DNA of 64,000 bases, taken from Angelakisella sp. (GTDB taxonomy: Bacteria > Bacillota > Clostridia > Oscillospirales > Ruminococcaceae). Position numbers and translations under genes: made by a program. The stretch lies in contig JAHHTQ010000006.1 in the NCBI GenBank assembly GCA_020024555.1, forward strand, positions 1 through 64,000, read 5' to 3'. The notes under the pieces are model-generated. The model was given only the letters and a program-made list of their open reading frames with translations. It was not told the DNA's origin and ran no database searches. Below are positions 7,195 to 16,372 of this stretch, one piece after another; positions within the stretch are counted from its first letter, which is position 1, and every line of letters starts with the position of its first letter.

Positions 7195-9558
7195 ATGGTC
7201 TTATATTATGTAAAAACAATATATCAATTTACTTCTGCAATTTGTCATAAAATTTATTTTCATAGAAATGAACCGGCTATATTTATGATAAATGATTTTA
7301 TTGCCGATAGAATAAACATTGATATTTTAAAAGAGTTAAATATTACTTATCATGTATATTATACAGGGCGTATTACAAGTAAAGAAAATAGTGACCAAAA
7401 AACATTCATAGATGATATAAATAGATATTATGATAATTTGTTAAATGAATGCAACATTAAATTAGAAAATATTGATGAATTTTACTTATTTGCATCATTG
7501 AGATTTTCAATATATCTTATAAATAAAGAAATATATTTTAATCTGTTTGAGGATGGTGTTGGTGCTTATTCTACTTTAAAATCATTGGTTGCATGGAGAA
7601 ATCTTGATAAAGTTAATAAAAATAAAGTTGCACGTGAATATGGTTTAATAGATGGTAACAATAAATATATTAAAAATATTTATTTGTCTATTGAAAAAAA
7701 TAAATTAAGTGAAAAAGATTACAAATATAAGAATTATACATTATCACTTAATTTAGAAAAAATGAATAAAGAAGATATAGTTACTATACTCAAAATATTT
7801 AATTTGGATAAAGATAATATAGATAATATAGATAATAGTGCAATAATACTAACACAATATTATTTTAGTAATAATGAACTTGCGAATAATATAAATGAAA
7901 GACTATATTTATATTCAATAATTGCTGATTATTTTACAGAGGAAGATAATATTTTTATTAAACCTCATCCAGCTGATTCTGTAAATTATTTTTCAAATAA
8001 CAAATGTGTAATTTTGAATAGATTTGCCCCTTCTGAATTATTACCATATATTTTTGAAAAAAATTTTAACAAAGCAATAACATTGAATTCTTCATCTATT
8101 TATGAATTCGAAAAAATGGCTAATAGTATTATTCAATTAGGCTCAAATTTTTCGTATGCATACAAATATATAAACAAAATTTATTATATTTTATCATTGA
8201 TAAAATACGAAATAGGTGTAAATGAAATTTTATGTTATAAAACACTGTTTAATTACTGTAAAGATGTAATATCTTATTTGAATGATGATATCAATGTAAT
8301 AATGTCGTTACTTGATATAAATATATATGAAGCAGATAAGAAAGTAGTAATAATTGATGACTTTACTGTATTTAATAGTAATAAATACAGTGAAGTTATC
8401 AATTTGATACCTCAAGATACAGTTATAGTATTTATAAATCCTGAAAATGATGATAATATTTATAATTTAAATTTTGAACAAGGATTTGAAGAATTTTTTA
8501 ATAATATAATTGAAATTCGTCTCAATAAAAAAGTTATAAATCAAAATTCAGCAGGTGATTTAAAAGATGAAGTAATTTATGTTTTTTCAAAAAACCAAGA
8601 TATTTTAAAAAGAATAAGGAGTTTTAAATTTAAAAATACTCTTCAATATACAGGAATAGAAATAAACAGTGAATATATTTATGAGGATAATTTAAAAAAT
8701 AATATGAAAAAATATCTAAATAAAGGTGTTTTTTCTATAGAGCAAAAAGTTGATAATGATTTTATTAATGATTTTATTTTAAAGCCTAAACCAGAAAATT
8801 TTATTGACAAATTAGGGAAAATAAGTATACAGTGTTATAGTAATTTAACAATTGGTTGTTATGGGAATAGTAGCAAAAAAATATTTGAAGTTCCGATTCA
8901 ATTCGGTGGTGGGAATATTGATGCTGATTTTATTGGAGCTTTTACATATTTTTGTAAAAATTTAAACGCGAAATTCATATCAAAAATAGGAAGATTTTGC
9001 GTAATAGAGGAAAATGTTACTATTGGTATACATGATCATTCTGTAAATATGCTTTCGCCAAGTCCTATATTTTACTGGCCTGAATCAAAATTTAAAGATT
9101 ATCATTCATGGAAAAACAACGATGACTTTGTGAATAAAAACAGGTATAAACATCAGTTGGATATATCAGGTAAATCTAACAAGATAGAGATAGGTAACGA
9201 TGTCTGGATTGGATATGGCGCAACAATACTTAATGGTGTTAAAATCGGAGACGGAGCAGTAATTGCAACAGGAGCAGTTGTAACAAAAGATGTAGAACCA
9301 TATACCATAGTGGGTGGTGTGCCTGCAAAACCAATAAAGAAAAGATTTTCGCAAGATGTTATTGATAGATTGATGAAAATACAGTGGTGGGACTATGGAT
9401 TTGATTTCCTGAAAAATGTAGATATGAGTGACCCTTACAAATTTATATACCAAATGGAAGAAAAAATAGCGAATGGTTATCAAAAAGTAGAGTATGACCG
9501 TTGGATTATTGACCCTAAAAATAAAACTATCACTTTTGAAAAAAAAATAAAAAGATAG
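7195..9558 (+). CDS. polysialyltransferase-like glycosyltransferase fused to hexapeptide acetyltransferase
   Basis: 787 residues, start ATG with AAGGAG upstream. Residues 1 to about 330 resemble capsule sialyl/polysialyltransferases (GT52/POLYST type): FEDGVGAYS near 118 and a KPHP motif near 257 are the familiar nucleotide-binding and catalytic-region signatures. A linker of unclear fold, very rich in Asn and Ile, follows. Residues about 560-740 are a left-handed beta-helix O-acetyltransferase: IGIHDHS near 612, IGNDVWIGYGATILNGVKIGDG and the terminal GGVPAKPI are typical of the xenobiotic/CatB-like group. One chain may therefore add a CMP-linked acidic sugar and acetylate it. The CMP-sugar synthetase gene downstream fits. 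The donor and acceptor are unknown. Confidence 0.75.
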   Translation: MVLYYVKTIYQFTSAICHKIYFHRNEPAIFMINDFIADRINIDILKELNITYHVYYTGRITSKENSDQKTFIDDINRYYDNLLNECNIKLENIDEFYLFASLRFSIYLINKEIYFNLFEDGVGAYSTLKSLVAWRNLDKVNKNKVAREYGLIDGNNKYIKNIYLSIEKNKLSEKDYKYKNYTLSLNLEKMNKEDIVTILKIFNLDKDNIDNIDNSAIILTQYYFSNNELANNINERLYLYSIIADYFTEEDNIFIKPHPADSVNYFSNNKCVILNRFAPSELLPYIFEKNFNKAITLNSSSIYEFEKMANSIIQLGSNFSYAYKYINKIYYILSLIKYEIGVNEILCYKTLFNYCKDVISYLNDDINVIMSLLDINIYEADKKVVIIDDFTVFNSNKYSEVINLIPQDTVIVFINPENDDNIYNLNFEQGFEEFFNNIIEIRLNKKVINQNSAGDLKDEVIYVFSKNQDILKRIRSFKFKNTLQYTGIEINSEYIYEDNLKNNMKKYLNKGVFSIEQKVDNDFINDFILKPKPENFIDKLGKISIQCYSNLTIGCYGNSSKKIFEVPIQFGGGNIDADFIGAFTYFCKNLNAKFISKIGRFCVIEENVTIGIHDHSVNMLSPSPIFYWPESKFKDYHSWKNNDDFVNKNRYKHQLDISGKSNKIEIGNDVWIGYGATILNGVKIGDGAVIATGAVVTKDVEPYTIVGGVPAKPIKKRFSQDVIDRLMKIQWWDYGFDFLKNVDMSDPYKFIYQMEEKIANGYQKVEYDRWIIDPKNKTITFEKKIKR

Positions 9559-9581
9559 AAGTTATATAGTAGGAGAAAATA

Positions 9582-10343
9582 GTGGTTAATTTTAAGTATA
9601 AATTTTTATTTGAGGAACTTGTTAAAAGAGATTTTAACAAAAAATATAAACGCTCATTTTTAGGTGTATTTTGGAGTTTGTTGTCCCCGTTGTTAATGCT
9701 TGCAGTTATGTCTTTGATTTTTACAAAATTTTTTGGAAGAACAACACCACACTATACAGTACACCTTTTCGTTGGTCAAATAGTCTTTTCTTTTTTTACT
9801 GAAGCAACAAATGCGGGTATGTCTTCAATGGTCGGAGCGGCATCAATTTATTCAAAAATAAATATCCCAAAATATTTATTTATTATTACAAGCAATACAC
9901 TGGCGCTGGTTAATTTTCTGTTGACGATGGTTATATTATTCATATTTACAGCTCTTGATGGAATTCCTATCACATGGAAGTTTTTATTATTGCTTTATCC
10001 TATTATTTGTCTAGTATTGTTTAATATAGGTTTTTCGTTTATATTATCTACATTATTTGTATTTTTTAAAGATGTACAGTATTTATATAGTGTGTTTACA
10101 AGAATATTAATGTATGTTTCAGCTATTTTTTATGATATAAAAATATATGATCCACAGTTTCAAAAACTATTTTATTTAAATCCGATTTTTGTTTATATAA
10201 AGTATTTTAGAACAATAATTATAGATAATACAATACCAAGTATGACAATGCAATTTTTAGCTTTATTTTATGCAATAATCACTTTATTTATTGGTATTAT
10301 GGTATATAGAAAAAATCATAGTAAATTTTTATATTATATATAA
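9582..10343 (+). CDS. ABC-2 type polysaccharide exporter permease
   Basis: 253-residue membrane protein with about six hydrophobic segments, of the TagG/Wzm/KpsM type. The N-terminal amphipathic stretch with KRDFNKKYKRSFLGVFWS is characteristic of this family. With the next gene's ATPase it would flip or export the lipid-linked polysaccharide across the cytoplasmic membrane. GTG start at 9582 with AGGAGAA at 9571-9577. It is 23 bp after the glycosyltransferase and 18 bp before the ATPase, which supports one transcript. Confidence 0.92.
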   Translation: MVNFKYKFLFEELVKRDFNKKYKRSFLGVFWSLLSPLLMLAVMSLIFTKFFGRTTPHYTVHLFVGQIVFSFFTEATNAGMSSMVGAASIYSKINIPKYLFIITSNTLALVNFLLTMVILFIFTALDGIPITWKFLLLLYPIICLVLFNIGFSFILSTLFVFFKDVQYLYSVFTRILMYVSAIFYDIKIYDPQFQKLFYLNPIFVYIKYFRTIIIDNTIPSMTMQFLALFYAIITLFIGIMVYRKNHSKFLYYI

Positions 10344-10361
10344 AATATTGGAGAAAAGATA

Positions 10362-11123
10362 ATGATAATTGAAGTTAAAAATGTGTCTGTAAAATTTATG
10401 ACAGGTAATTTTAGAGATATTGGATTAAAAGAATATCTTGTTAGAAAAGTAAAAAAAGATGTATATTCAAGTGAATTTTGCGCATTGGATAATATTAATT
10501 TTACTATTAATAAAGGTGATATGCTTGGAATAATTGGAACAAACGGAGCAGGCAAATCTACTCTCTTAAAGGTTATAACGGGTGTATTGCCACCTACAAA
10601 CGGAACCGTAAAGTGTAGAGGAAGTATTTCTGCTTTGCTCGAACTGGCAACGGGATTTGACGGAGACCTTACAGTCAGAGAAAATACTTATCTGCGAGGC
10701 GCATTGCTTGGGTATTCAAGACAATTTATGAATGAAACTTATGATGATATTATTGAATTTGCTGAATTGGAAGAATTTCAGGATTGTTCATTTAAACATT
10801 TGTCATCAGGAATGAAATCCAGACTTGCTTTTGCGATAGCATCACTTGTAAATCCTGAAATTCTTATTCTCGATGAAGTTTTGTCGGTAGGCGATGGTTC
10901 TTTTAGAGATAAAAGCGAAACGAAAATGAAAGAAATAATCAATGATGGCGCTACAACCATTATGGTTTCACACTCTATTTCGCAAATCAGAAGAATGAGT
11001 AATAAAGTTTTATGGATAGATAAAGGTAAGCAAATAGCCTTTGGTGATACTAAAAATATTTGTGATGAATATGAAAAATATTTGAAAACTAAAGTTTTGC
11101 CTAATGGTTGCAATATGCAATGA
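10362..11123 (+). CDS. polysaccharide exporter ATP-binding protein
   Basis: 253-residue ABC ATPase (TagH/Wzt/KpsT type), partner of the 9582 permease. Walker A GTNGAGKST is at 59-67, the family-typical segment around ALLELATGFD at 91-100, the ABC signature LSSGM at 147-151 and Walker B ILILDE at 167-172, followed by the D-loop SVGD. The first 40 residues before the nucleotide-binding core match the Wzt/TagH N-terminus. There is no C-terminal carbohydrate-binding extension, so export is probably not gated by a chain-end modification as in long Wzt proteins. Confidence 0.93.
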   Translation: MIIEVKNVSVKFMTGNFRDIGLKEYLVRKVKKDVYSSEFCALDNINFTINKGDMLGIIGTNGAGKSTLLKVITGVLPPTNGTVKCRGSISALLELATGFDGDLTVRENTYLRGALLGYSRQFMNETYDDIIEFAELEEFQDCSFKHLSSGMKSRLAFAIASLVNPEILILDEVLSVGDGSFRDKSETKMKEIINDGATTIMVSHSISQIRRMSNKVLWIDKGKQIAFGDTKNICDEYEKYLKTKVLPNGCNMQ

Positions 11124-11185
11124 GTAAATATTTGTTATATCCATAATAAATTTATGTAAAATTTAGTATAATAGGAGGACATATT

Positions 11186-11938
11186 ATGAAAATTATAGGT
11201 GTAATTCCATCAAGATATTCATCAACAAGGTTTCCTGGTAAGGGAATAGAGAACATATGTGGGAAACCAATGATTTGGTGGGTATATCAAAGTTTAATTA
11301 AAGCAAAAGGAATTGATGAAGCATATGTTGCAACAGATGATCAAAGAATAGTTGATGTTTGTGATCGTTTTGGTATACCTTCGGTAATGACTTCAACAGA
11401 TTGTCCAACACATTTAGAGAGATTGTATGAGGTATCTCAAAAAGTTGATGCTGATTTTTATATAAATGTTAATGGTGATGAGCCACTTATTGAAAGTTCA
11501 GCAATAGAAGATTTAGTTCCTAATGGAGTAGATCCCAATAGTAGTTATGTTGCAAACGGTATGATGATATTAAAAGATCCTATTGATGCCTTTGATACTT
11601 CAAAAATTAAAATCGCAACAGATATGAATAGTTACGGAATGTATATGGCACGTACTCCAATACCATTCCCAAAAGGTCGTTCGGATTTTCAACTGAAAAA
11701 ATTTGTTGGTGTACAATGTTTTACAAAAAGTGCTTTAAAATTTGTTATAGATACGCCAAGAGGATTTTTAGAAGGAATAGAAGATATTGATGAATATCGT
11801 TTCTTAGAAAATGGTCATAAAATAAAATTTGTTCTTACTGAGGCTAATACTTTATCAGTAGATACAAAAAAGGATTTAGAAAAGGTTCGTAAAATAATAT
11901 TGGAGAAAATAGAAAAAGGGGAGCTTTCTAATGAATAA
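11186..11938 (+). CDS. KdsB-family CMP-sugar synthetase (CMP-ulosonate)
   Basis: 250-residue cytidylyltransferase close to KdsB, which makes CMP-Kdo from CTP and Kdo. PSRYSSTRFPGK at 8-19 is the nucleotide-binding loop, ATDDQRI at 49-55 and NGDEP at 96-100 are the metal and base contacts. The length equals KdsB (about 245-255). Good ribosome binding site (AGGAGG at 11173-11178). It overlaps the aldolase gene by 8 bp, implying coupled translation. Kdo is a lipopolysaccharide sugar, unexpected in a Gram-positive cell, so the true substrate is probably another 2-keto-3-deoxy acid made by the next two genes for the surface polymer. Substrate is inference. Confidence 0.87.
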   Translation: MKIIGVIPSRYSSTRFPGKGIENICGKPMIWWVYQSLIKAKGIDEAYVATDDQRIVDVCDRFGIPSVMTSTDCPTHLERLYEVSQKVDADFYINVNGDEPLIESSAIEDLVPNGVDPNSSYVANGMMILKDPIDAFDTSKIKIATDMNSYGMYMARTPIPFPKGRSDFQLKKFVGVQCFTKSALKFVIDTPRGFLEGIEDIDEYRFLENGHKIKFVLTEANTLSVDTKKDLEKVRKIILEKIEKGELSNE

Positions 11939-13532
11939 TATACAAATATTAGACTGTACATTGAGAGACGGTGGATATGTTAATGATTGGAGATTTGGGA
12001 AATATACAATAAAAAGTGTTATTGACAATTTGACAAAATCTAAAATTGACATTATAGAGTGTGGATTTTTGGCAGATATAGAGTATGATGTTAATTGCAC
12101 ACGCTTTTCAGATGTAGAGCAATTAAAGAAGTTTTTACCGGAATATCATAAAAATGTAATGTTTGTTGGTATGATTGCTTTGGGTAAAGAAGAACTTCAT
12201 TATGACAAAATACCAGTTTGTGATAATAAGTCTCTTGATGGTATAAGGATAACTTTTCATCAATACGAAATAGAAAAAGCCGTTGAATTTGCAAAAAATT
12301 TGATGGGAAAAGGCTACAAAGTATTCATGCAACCTGTCGGAACTATGACATATACAGATATGGAATTAATTCGACTTATAGAAATCATTAATAACTTAAA
12401 GCCATTTGCATTTTATTTGGTTGATACACTGGGTTCAATGTATAAAAATGATTTGTTGAGAATGTTCTATCTAGTAGATAATAATTTGGATTTTGATATA
12501 AATATCGGATTTCATTCTCATAACAATTTACAGCTATCGTTCTCCAATGCTCAAGAATTAATGAAATTACATACAAAAAGACAGATAATTATAGATTCTT
12601 CTGTATTTGGTATGGGACGTGGAGCAGGAAATTTGTGTTCTGAATTAATTACACAATATGTAAATGATAATATAGCGGTTAAATATGATGTGGTACCATT
12701 GCTAAGAATAATAGATGAACATTTGACAGTGATAAAAGCTGAAAATCCGTGGGGATATACTGCACCTTATTATATTGCGGCTGTTCACTGTTGCCACCCT
12801 GACTATGCAAGCTTTTTGATGAATAAACAAACTCTATCAATAAACGATATAGATAAAATAATCCAATCAATTCCAACAGAGAATAGAGGAACATACGATA
12901 AAGATTATATTAAGGAAGCTTATGTTAAATATCAAGAACACTATATAGACGATAAAGAAAGTCTAGAAAAGTTAAAAGATAGATTTAGTGGTAAGAATAT
13001 TTTGTTACTGGGTCCAGGAAAAACAATATATAGTGAGCAGGATAAAATCAAAGATATAATTGCAAAAGAAAATCCAATTATTATAACAGTAAATTTTGTA
13101 TCGGATATTTTTAATCAAGACTATGTATATATAAGTAATCTAAAAAGATTTGACAATTTAGAAGTTATATCCCCTTCAATAGAAGATAATTATGAGCTAA
13201 TAATTACATCTAATATTACAACAGAAAAAAAAGACGGTCAATTTATTATCAATTATAAATCTTATACTATTGATGATGATAATGTATTTGATAATGCAGG
13301 ACTAATGGCAATGCAGTTTATATGCAAATGTAATCCAAATACGATTTACTTGGCGGGATTTGATGGATTTTCAGATGACAATAAGCAAAATTATTTTTCT
13401 GTAAATATGGTAAATAATGTAGAAATAGATGTACTTAACTTGAAAAATGAAAGTATGAAATATTATATAAATAAAATATTATCAAATTATAATTATGAAT
13501 TTATAACTACTTCAAGTTATATTGAAAAATAA
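11931..13532 (+). CDS. DRE-TIM (HMGL-like) aldolase fused to a C-terminal Rossmann-like domain
   Basis: 533 residues. Residues 1 to about 340 form a DRE-TIM metallolyase barrel of the 4-hydroxy-2-oxovalerate aldolase/HMG-CoA lyase group: D8-C-T-L-R12-D13-G is the signature and H195/H197 (FHSHNN) bind the divalent metal. Such enzymes condense or cleave pyruvate with an aldehyde. Residues from about 350 form a second domain opening with KNILLLGPGKT and containing IYLAGFDGFS, which resembles DUF115/MptE-like and Maf/sialyltransferase-type Rossmann folds. It sits between a KdsB-like synthetase (8-bp overlap) and a HAD phosphatase (20 bp). A role in forming a 2-keto-3-deoxy sugar acid from pyruvate is inferred; simple degradation is the alternative. 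Confidence 0.82.
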   Translation: MNNIQILDCTLRDGGYVNDWRFGKYTIKSVIDNLTKSKIDIIECGFLADIEYDVNCTRFSDVEQLKKFLPEYHKNVMFVGMIALGKEELHYDKIPVCDNKSLDGIRITFHQYEIEKAVEFAKNLMGKGYKVFMQPVGTMTYTDMELIRLIEIINNLKPFAFYLVDTLGSMYKNDLLRMFYLVDNNLDFDINIGFHSHNNLQLSFSNAQELMKLHTKRQIIIDSSVFGMGRGAGNLCSELITQYVNDNIAVKYDVVPLLRIIDEHLTVIKAENPWGYTAPYYIAAVHCCHPDYASFLMNKQTLSINDIDKIIQSIPTENRGTYDKDYIKEAYVKYQEHYIDDKESLEKLKDRFSGKNILLLGPGKTIYSEQDKIKDIIAKENPIIITVNFVSDIFNQDYVYISNLKRFDNLEVISPSIEDNYELIITSNITTEKKDGQFIINYKSYTIDDDNVFDNAGLMAMQFICKCNPNTIYLAGFDGFSDDNKQNYFSVNMVNNVEIDVLNLKNESMKYYINKILSNYNYEFITTSSYIEK

Positions 13533-13552
13533 AGTAAAGTGAAGGTTTAATT

Positions 13553-14200
13553 GTGAAAAAGTATAAAGCAGTAATATTTGATTTTGATGGAACATTAGCA
13601 AATACCTATGAGGGAATTTTTAATTCTTACACTTATGCAGCCCAACAGCTTGGTTTAGAAAAACCAACTGTTGAGTTGGTAGATGGGGCAATAGGTGCTT
13701 CGCCATTGGAAGTTTTTTTGACAAGATTTGGTTTGTCGGAAGAAAAAGCTATGGAAGCTACACAAATTTATCGTTCAAGATACAAAAGAGAAGGTATTTT
13801 TGAAGTTAAGCTTTATGATGGTATGCAACAAGTATTGGAGTTCTTGAATTCACAAGATATTAAGATTGGAATAGCAACATTAAAATTGCAACAATTTGCA
13901 TCAATAATGCTTGACCATTTAAATATTAAAGATTTGTTCTCTGATGTATCAGGAGCTGATGCTAATGACACATTGACAAAAGCGGATATTATTTTACAAT
14001 CATTGCAGAATATGGGAATTGATCCAAGTGATGCAGTTTTGATAGGTGACAGCAAATATGATGCAATAGGAGCTGAAAAAGCCGGTGTTGATTTTATCGC
14101 TGTTACTTATGGTTTTGGTTTTAAAACATTAAAAGATGTTTCTGTATATAAAACAGTAGCTAAGGTTAAAAGTGTAGCTGAATTAAAAAATTTGTTTTAA
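13553..14200 (+). CDS. HAD-family sugar phosphatase (PGP-like)
   Basis: 215-residue HAD hydrolase with an alpha-helical cap (phosphoglycolate phosphatase/PpaX-like). Nucleophile D10 and acid D12 lie in FDFDGTL, motif II is near GIATLK and motif IV is IGDSKYD. GTG start with only a weak GAAGG upstream, which suits coupling to the preceding gene 20 bp away. Last gene of the polysaccharide operon. In known Kdo and nonulosonic acid pathways a phosphatase acts between the aldol/PEP condensation and CMP activation, and this enzyme is well placed for that step. Family members are promiscuous, so substrate is inference. Confidence 0.87.
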   Translation: MKKYKAVIFDFDGTLANTYEGIFNSYTYAAQQLGLEKPTVELVDGAIGASPLEVFLTRFGLSEEKAMEATQIYRSRYKREGIFEVKLYDGMQQVLEFLNSQDIKIGIATLKLQQFASIMLDHLNIKDLFSDVSGADANDTLTKADIILQSLQNMGIDPSDAVLIGDSKYDAIGAEKAGVDFIAVTYGFGFKTLKDVSVYKTVAKVKSVAELKNLF

Positions 14201-14295
14201 ATTTTCGTAAAGTGATGACGAAATTTATAGTTAATAAATATAATTTGATTTTAAATTTATGTTTTATTATGAACACTGTAATATATTGATTTTGA

Positions 14296-14366
14296 TACCC
14301 CCATTGTAATTATAATAATTATGCACTATAATTATTATAAGAATTATAAATTTATATATGGGGGTA
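14296..14366 (+). promoter_or_regulatory. ribosome-binding-site hairpin in the fbp leader
   Basis: TACCCCCAT (14296-14304) is fully complementary to ATGGGGGTA (14358-14366), which is the Shine-Dalgarno sequence of fbp. Between them TATAATAATTAT and TATAATTATTATA pair around a GCAC loop, so the whole 71 nt folds into one long stem. Translation of fbp should be blocked while the stem is closed. This could be an RNA thermometer, or a site opened by a small RNA or protein. Confidence 0.6.
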
Positions 14367-14372
14367 TATATA

Positions 14373-16313
14373 ATGTCTTTGCACTCATCTTTAATTTCAC
14401 AAGAGAAACTACAATATCTTGAACTTCTTTCACAAAAATATCCAACAATTCAAGAAGTTTGTACAGAAATAATAAACCTGCAAGCTATATTAAATTTGCC
14501 CAAAGGTACGGAACACTTCATAAGCGATATTCACGGTGAAGATGAAGCTTTTTATCATATGCTTAATAACTGTTCCGGGGTAATCCGTGAGAAAGTTAAG
14601 ATGTTATTTGACAATAAAATGTCTCAAAATGAACAAGCAGAACTCTGTACATTGATATATTATACTCAAGAAAAGATAGACGAGTTACGTGAAAAAGGTG
14701 TTATTAATGATGAGTGGTACAGTACAACTTTGCTTAGATTAATAGAAATTTGCAAATTGTTATCGACCAAATATACACGTTCCAAAGTACGTAAAGCGTT
14801 GCCAAAATCATTTTCATATATTATAGATGAACTTTTACATGCGAATAATGATGAAAACATAAATCAAATTGTATATCACCGCCAAATAATAAATACTATT
14901 ATAAATATCGATAACGCTGAAAGTTTTATTATTGCAATGAGCGAGCTTATAAAACGATTGGCTGTGGATAGACTCCATATTGTAGGAGATATTTTTGACA
15001 GAGGTTCGGGAGCAGATAAAGTTATGGATATGCTTATGAATCATCATTCTGTTGATATTGAGTGGGGTAATCACGATATTTTGTGGATGGGTGCTGCCGC
15101 AGGAAGCAGGGCTTGTATAGCAACTGTTCTAAAAAACAGCATTATGTACAGAAATTATGCAACTCTTGAAAATGGATACGGTATAAGTCTGCGTTCGCTA
15201 TTTTTATTCGCTGAAAAAAACTATAAAGACTGTAAAGACGTTTATGAGGCAACTGACCATTGTATAGCTGTTTTATTATTTAAATTGGAGGGTGAAATAA
15301 TAAAGCGTCACCCTGAGTATGATATGCAAGACAGGCTGTTCTTGGATAAGATAGATTACAAAAACAATACAATAAATATCAATGGTACTGTATATGCACT
15401 TAATAACGCATACTTTCCAACCATTGATATAAATAATCCTTATGAACTTACAGATGAAGAAAATACCATATTAACTGAAATTCAAGAGGCTTTCAGTAAT
15501 AGCGAGAAACTACATAAACACATTAATTTTTTGTACGCAAACGGCAGTATGTATAAACAGTTTAATCAAAATTTACTTTTTCATGGTTGCATACCATTAG
15601 ATGAAAATGGTGAATTTACAAAGATTAATATTGATAATAAAATTCTCTACGGAAAGAATTTATTGGATTGGTTTAATGTTGCCGCTCGTCGAGCTTACTT
15701 TTTACCTGAAAATGATAAAAATAAAGAATTTTACAGAGACACTATGTGGTATTTATGGTGTGGTAAAAATTCTCCTCTTTTTGGCAGAAATAAAATGACT
15801 ACTTTTGAAAGAATGTATATTAAAGTTCCTGAACTTATTGAAGAGAAAAAAGACCCTTACTATAAATTTTGTAATGATAAAAATTTCTGTCAAAAAATAT
15901 TAAAGGAATTTGATATACATTATCCAAATGCGCATATTATAAACGGACATGTACCTGTAAAGGTAAAAGAGGGAGAGTCACCTGTAAAGGCTGACAACAA
16001 ATTAATTATCATTGACGGCGGTATGTGTAAACACTATCAAGCTACAACAGGAATAGCCGGTTATACCCTAATATATAATTCTCACGGTATGCGTTTAATG
16101 TCGCACGAGCCTTTTACTACACGTAAAGACGCAATTTTAAATAATACGGATATAAATTCTACTTCAAATATGTTTGAAACAGAAGTAGAAAGAGTTTATG
16201 TTAAAGATACGGATATAGGCGAAAATATCAGTAATAAAATATATGACCTTACACTGTTAATGCACGCATATAAAGACGGAACACTTATTCCTTCCGTTGA
16301 ACATCAAATATAA
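14373..16313 (+). CDS. fbp: class III fructose-1,6-bisphosphatase
   Basis: 646-residue Firmicutes-type Fbp, which hydrolyses fructose 1,6-bisphosphate to fructose 6-phosphate in gluconeogenesis. It belongs to the calcineurin-like metallophosphoesterases: SDIHGE near residue 50, VGDIFDRGSG and EWGNHD are the metal ligands, and INGHVPV and IIDGGMC are in the C-terminal half. The length agrees with the family (about 640-670). The start at 14373 is preferred because GGGGGT lies seven bases upstream; the in-frame ATG at 14358 overlaps that ribosome binding site. Its leader hairpin occludes the site. No functional link to the neighbouring polysaccharide operon is evident. Confidence 0.95.
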   Translation: MSLHSSLISQEKLQYLELLSQKYPTIQEVCTEIINLQAILNLPKGTEHFISDIHGEDEAFYHMLNNCSGVIREKVKMLFDNKMSQNEQAELCTLIYYTQEKIDELREKGVINDEWYSTTLLRLIEICKLLSTKYTRSKVRKALPKSFSYIIDELLHANNDENINQIVYHRQIINTIINIDNAESFIIAMSELIKRLAVDRLHIVGDIFDRGSGADKVMDMLMNHHSVDIEWGNHDILWMGAAAGSRACIATVLKNSIMYRNYATLENGYGISLRSLFLFAEKNYKDCKDVYEATDHCIAVLLFKLEGEIIKRHPEYDMQDRLFLDKIDYKNNTININGTVYALNNAYFPTIDINNPYELTDEENTILTEIQEAFSNSEKLHKHINFLYANGSMYKQFNQNLLFHGCIPLDENGEFTKINIDNKILYGKNLLDWFNVAARRAYFLPENDKNKEFYRDTMWYLWCGKNSPLFGRNKMTTFERMYIKVPELIEEKKDPYYKFCNDKNFCQKILKEFDIHYPNAHIINGHVPVKVKEGESPVKADNKLIIIDGGMCKHYQATTGIAGYTLIYNSHGMRLMSHEPFTTRKDAILNNTDINSTSNMFETEVERVYVKDTDIGENISNKIYDLTLLMHAYKDGTLIPSVEHQI

Positions 16314-16372
16314 TTAATATTTTGCAAAGATATATCATATAATTATAAATAATATATTTGTCTGAAAAAGTT

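Noticed and set aside
7811..7840. Short tandem repeat encoding Asp-Asn-Ile units
   Set aside because: Only about three units inside a low-complexity linker of a real CDS; chance in AT-rich DNA.
11186..11938. KdsB-like gene as proof of lipopolysaccharide and a Gram-negative host
   Set aside because: Everything else (class III Fbp, Lpl importer, VanW, lack of outer-membrane genes) points to a Gram-positive; related synthetases activate other ulosonic acids.
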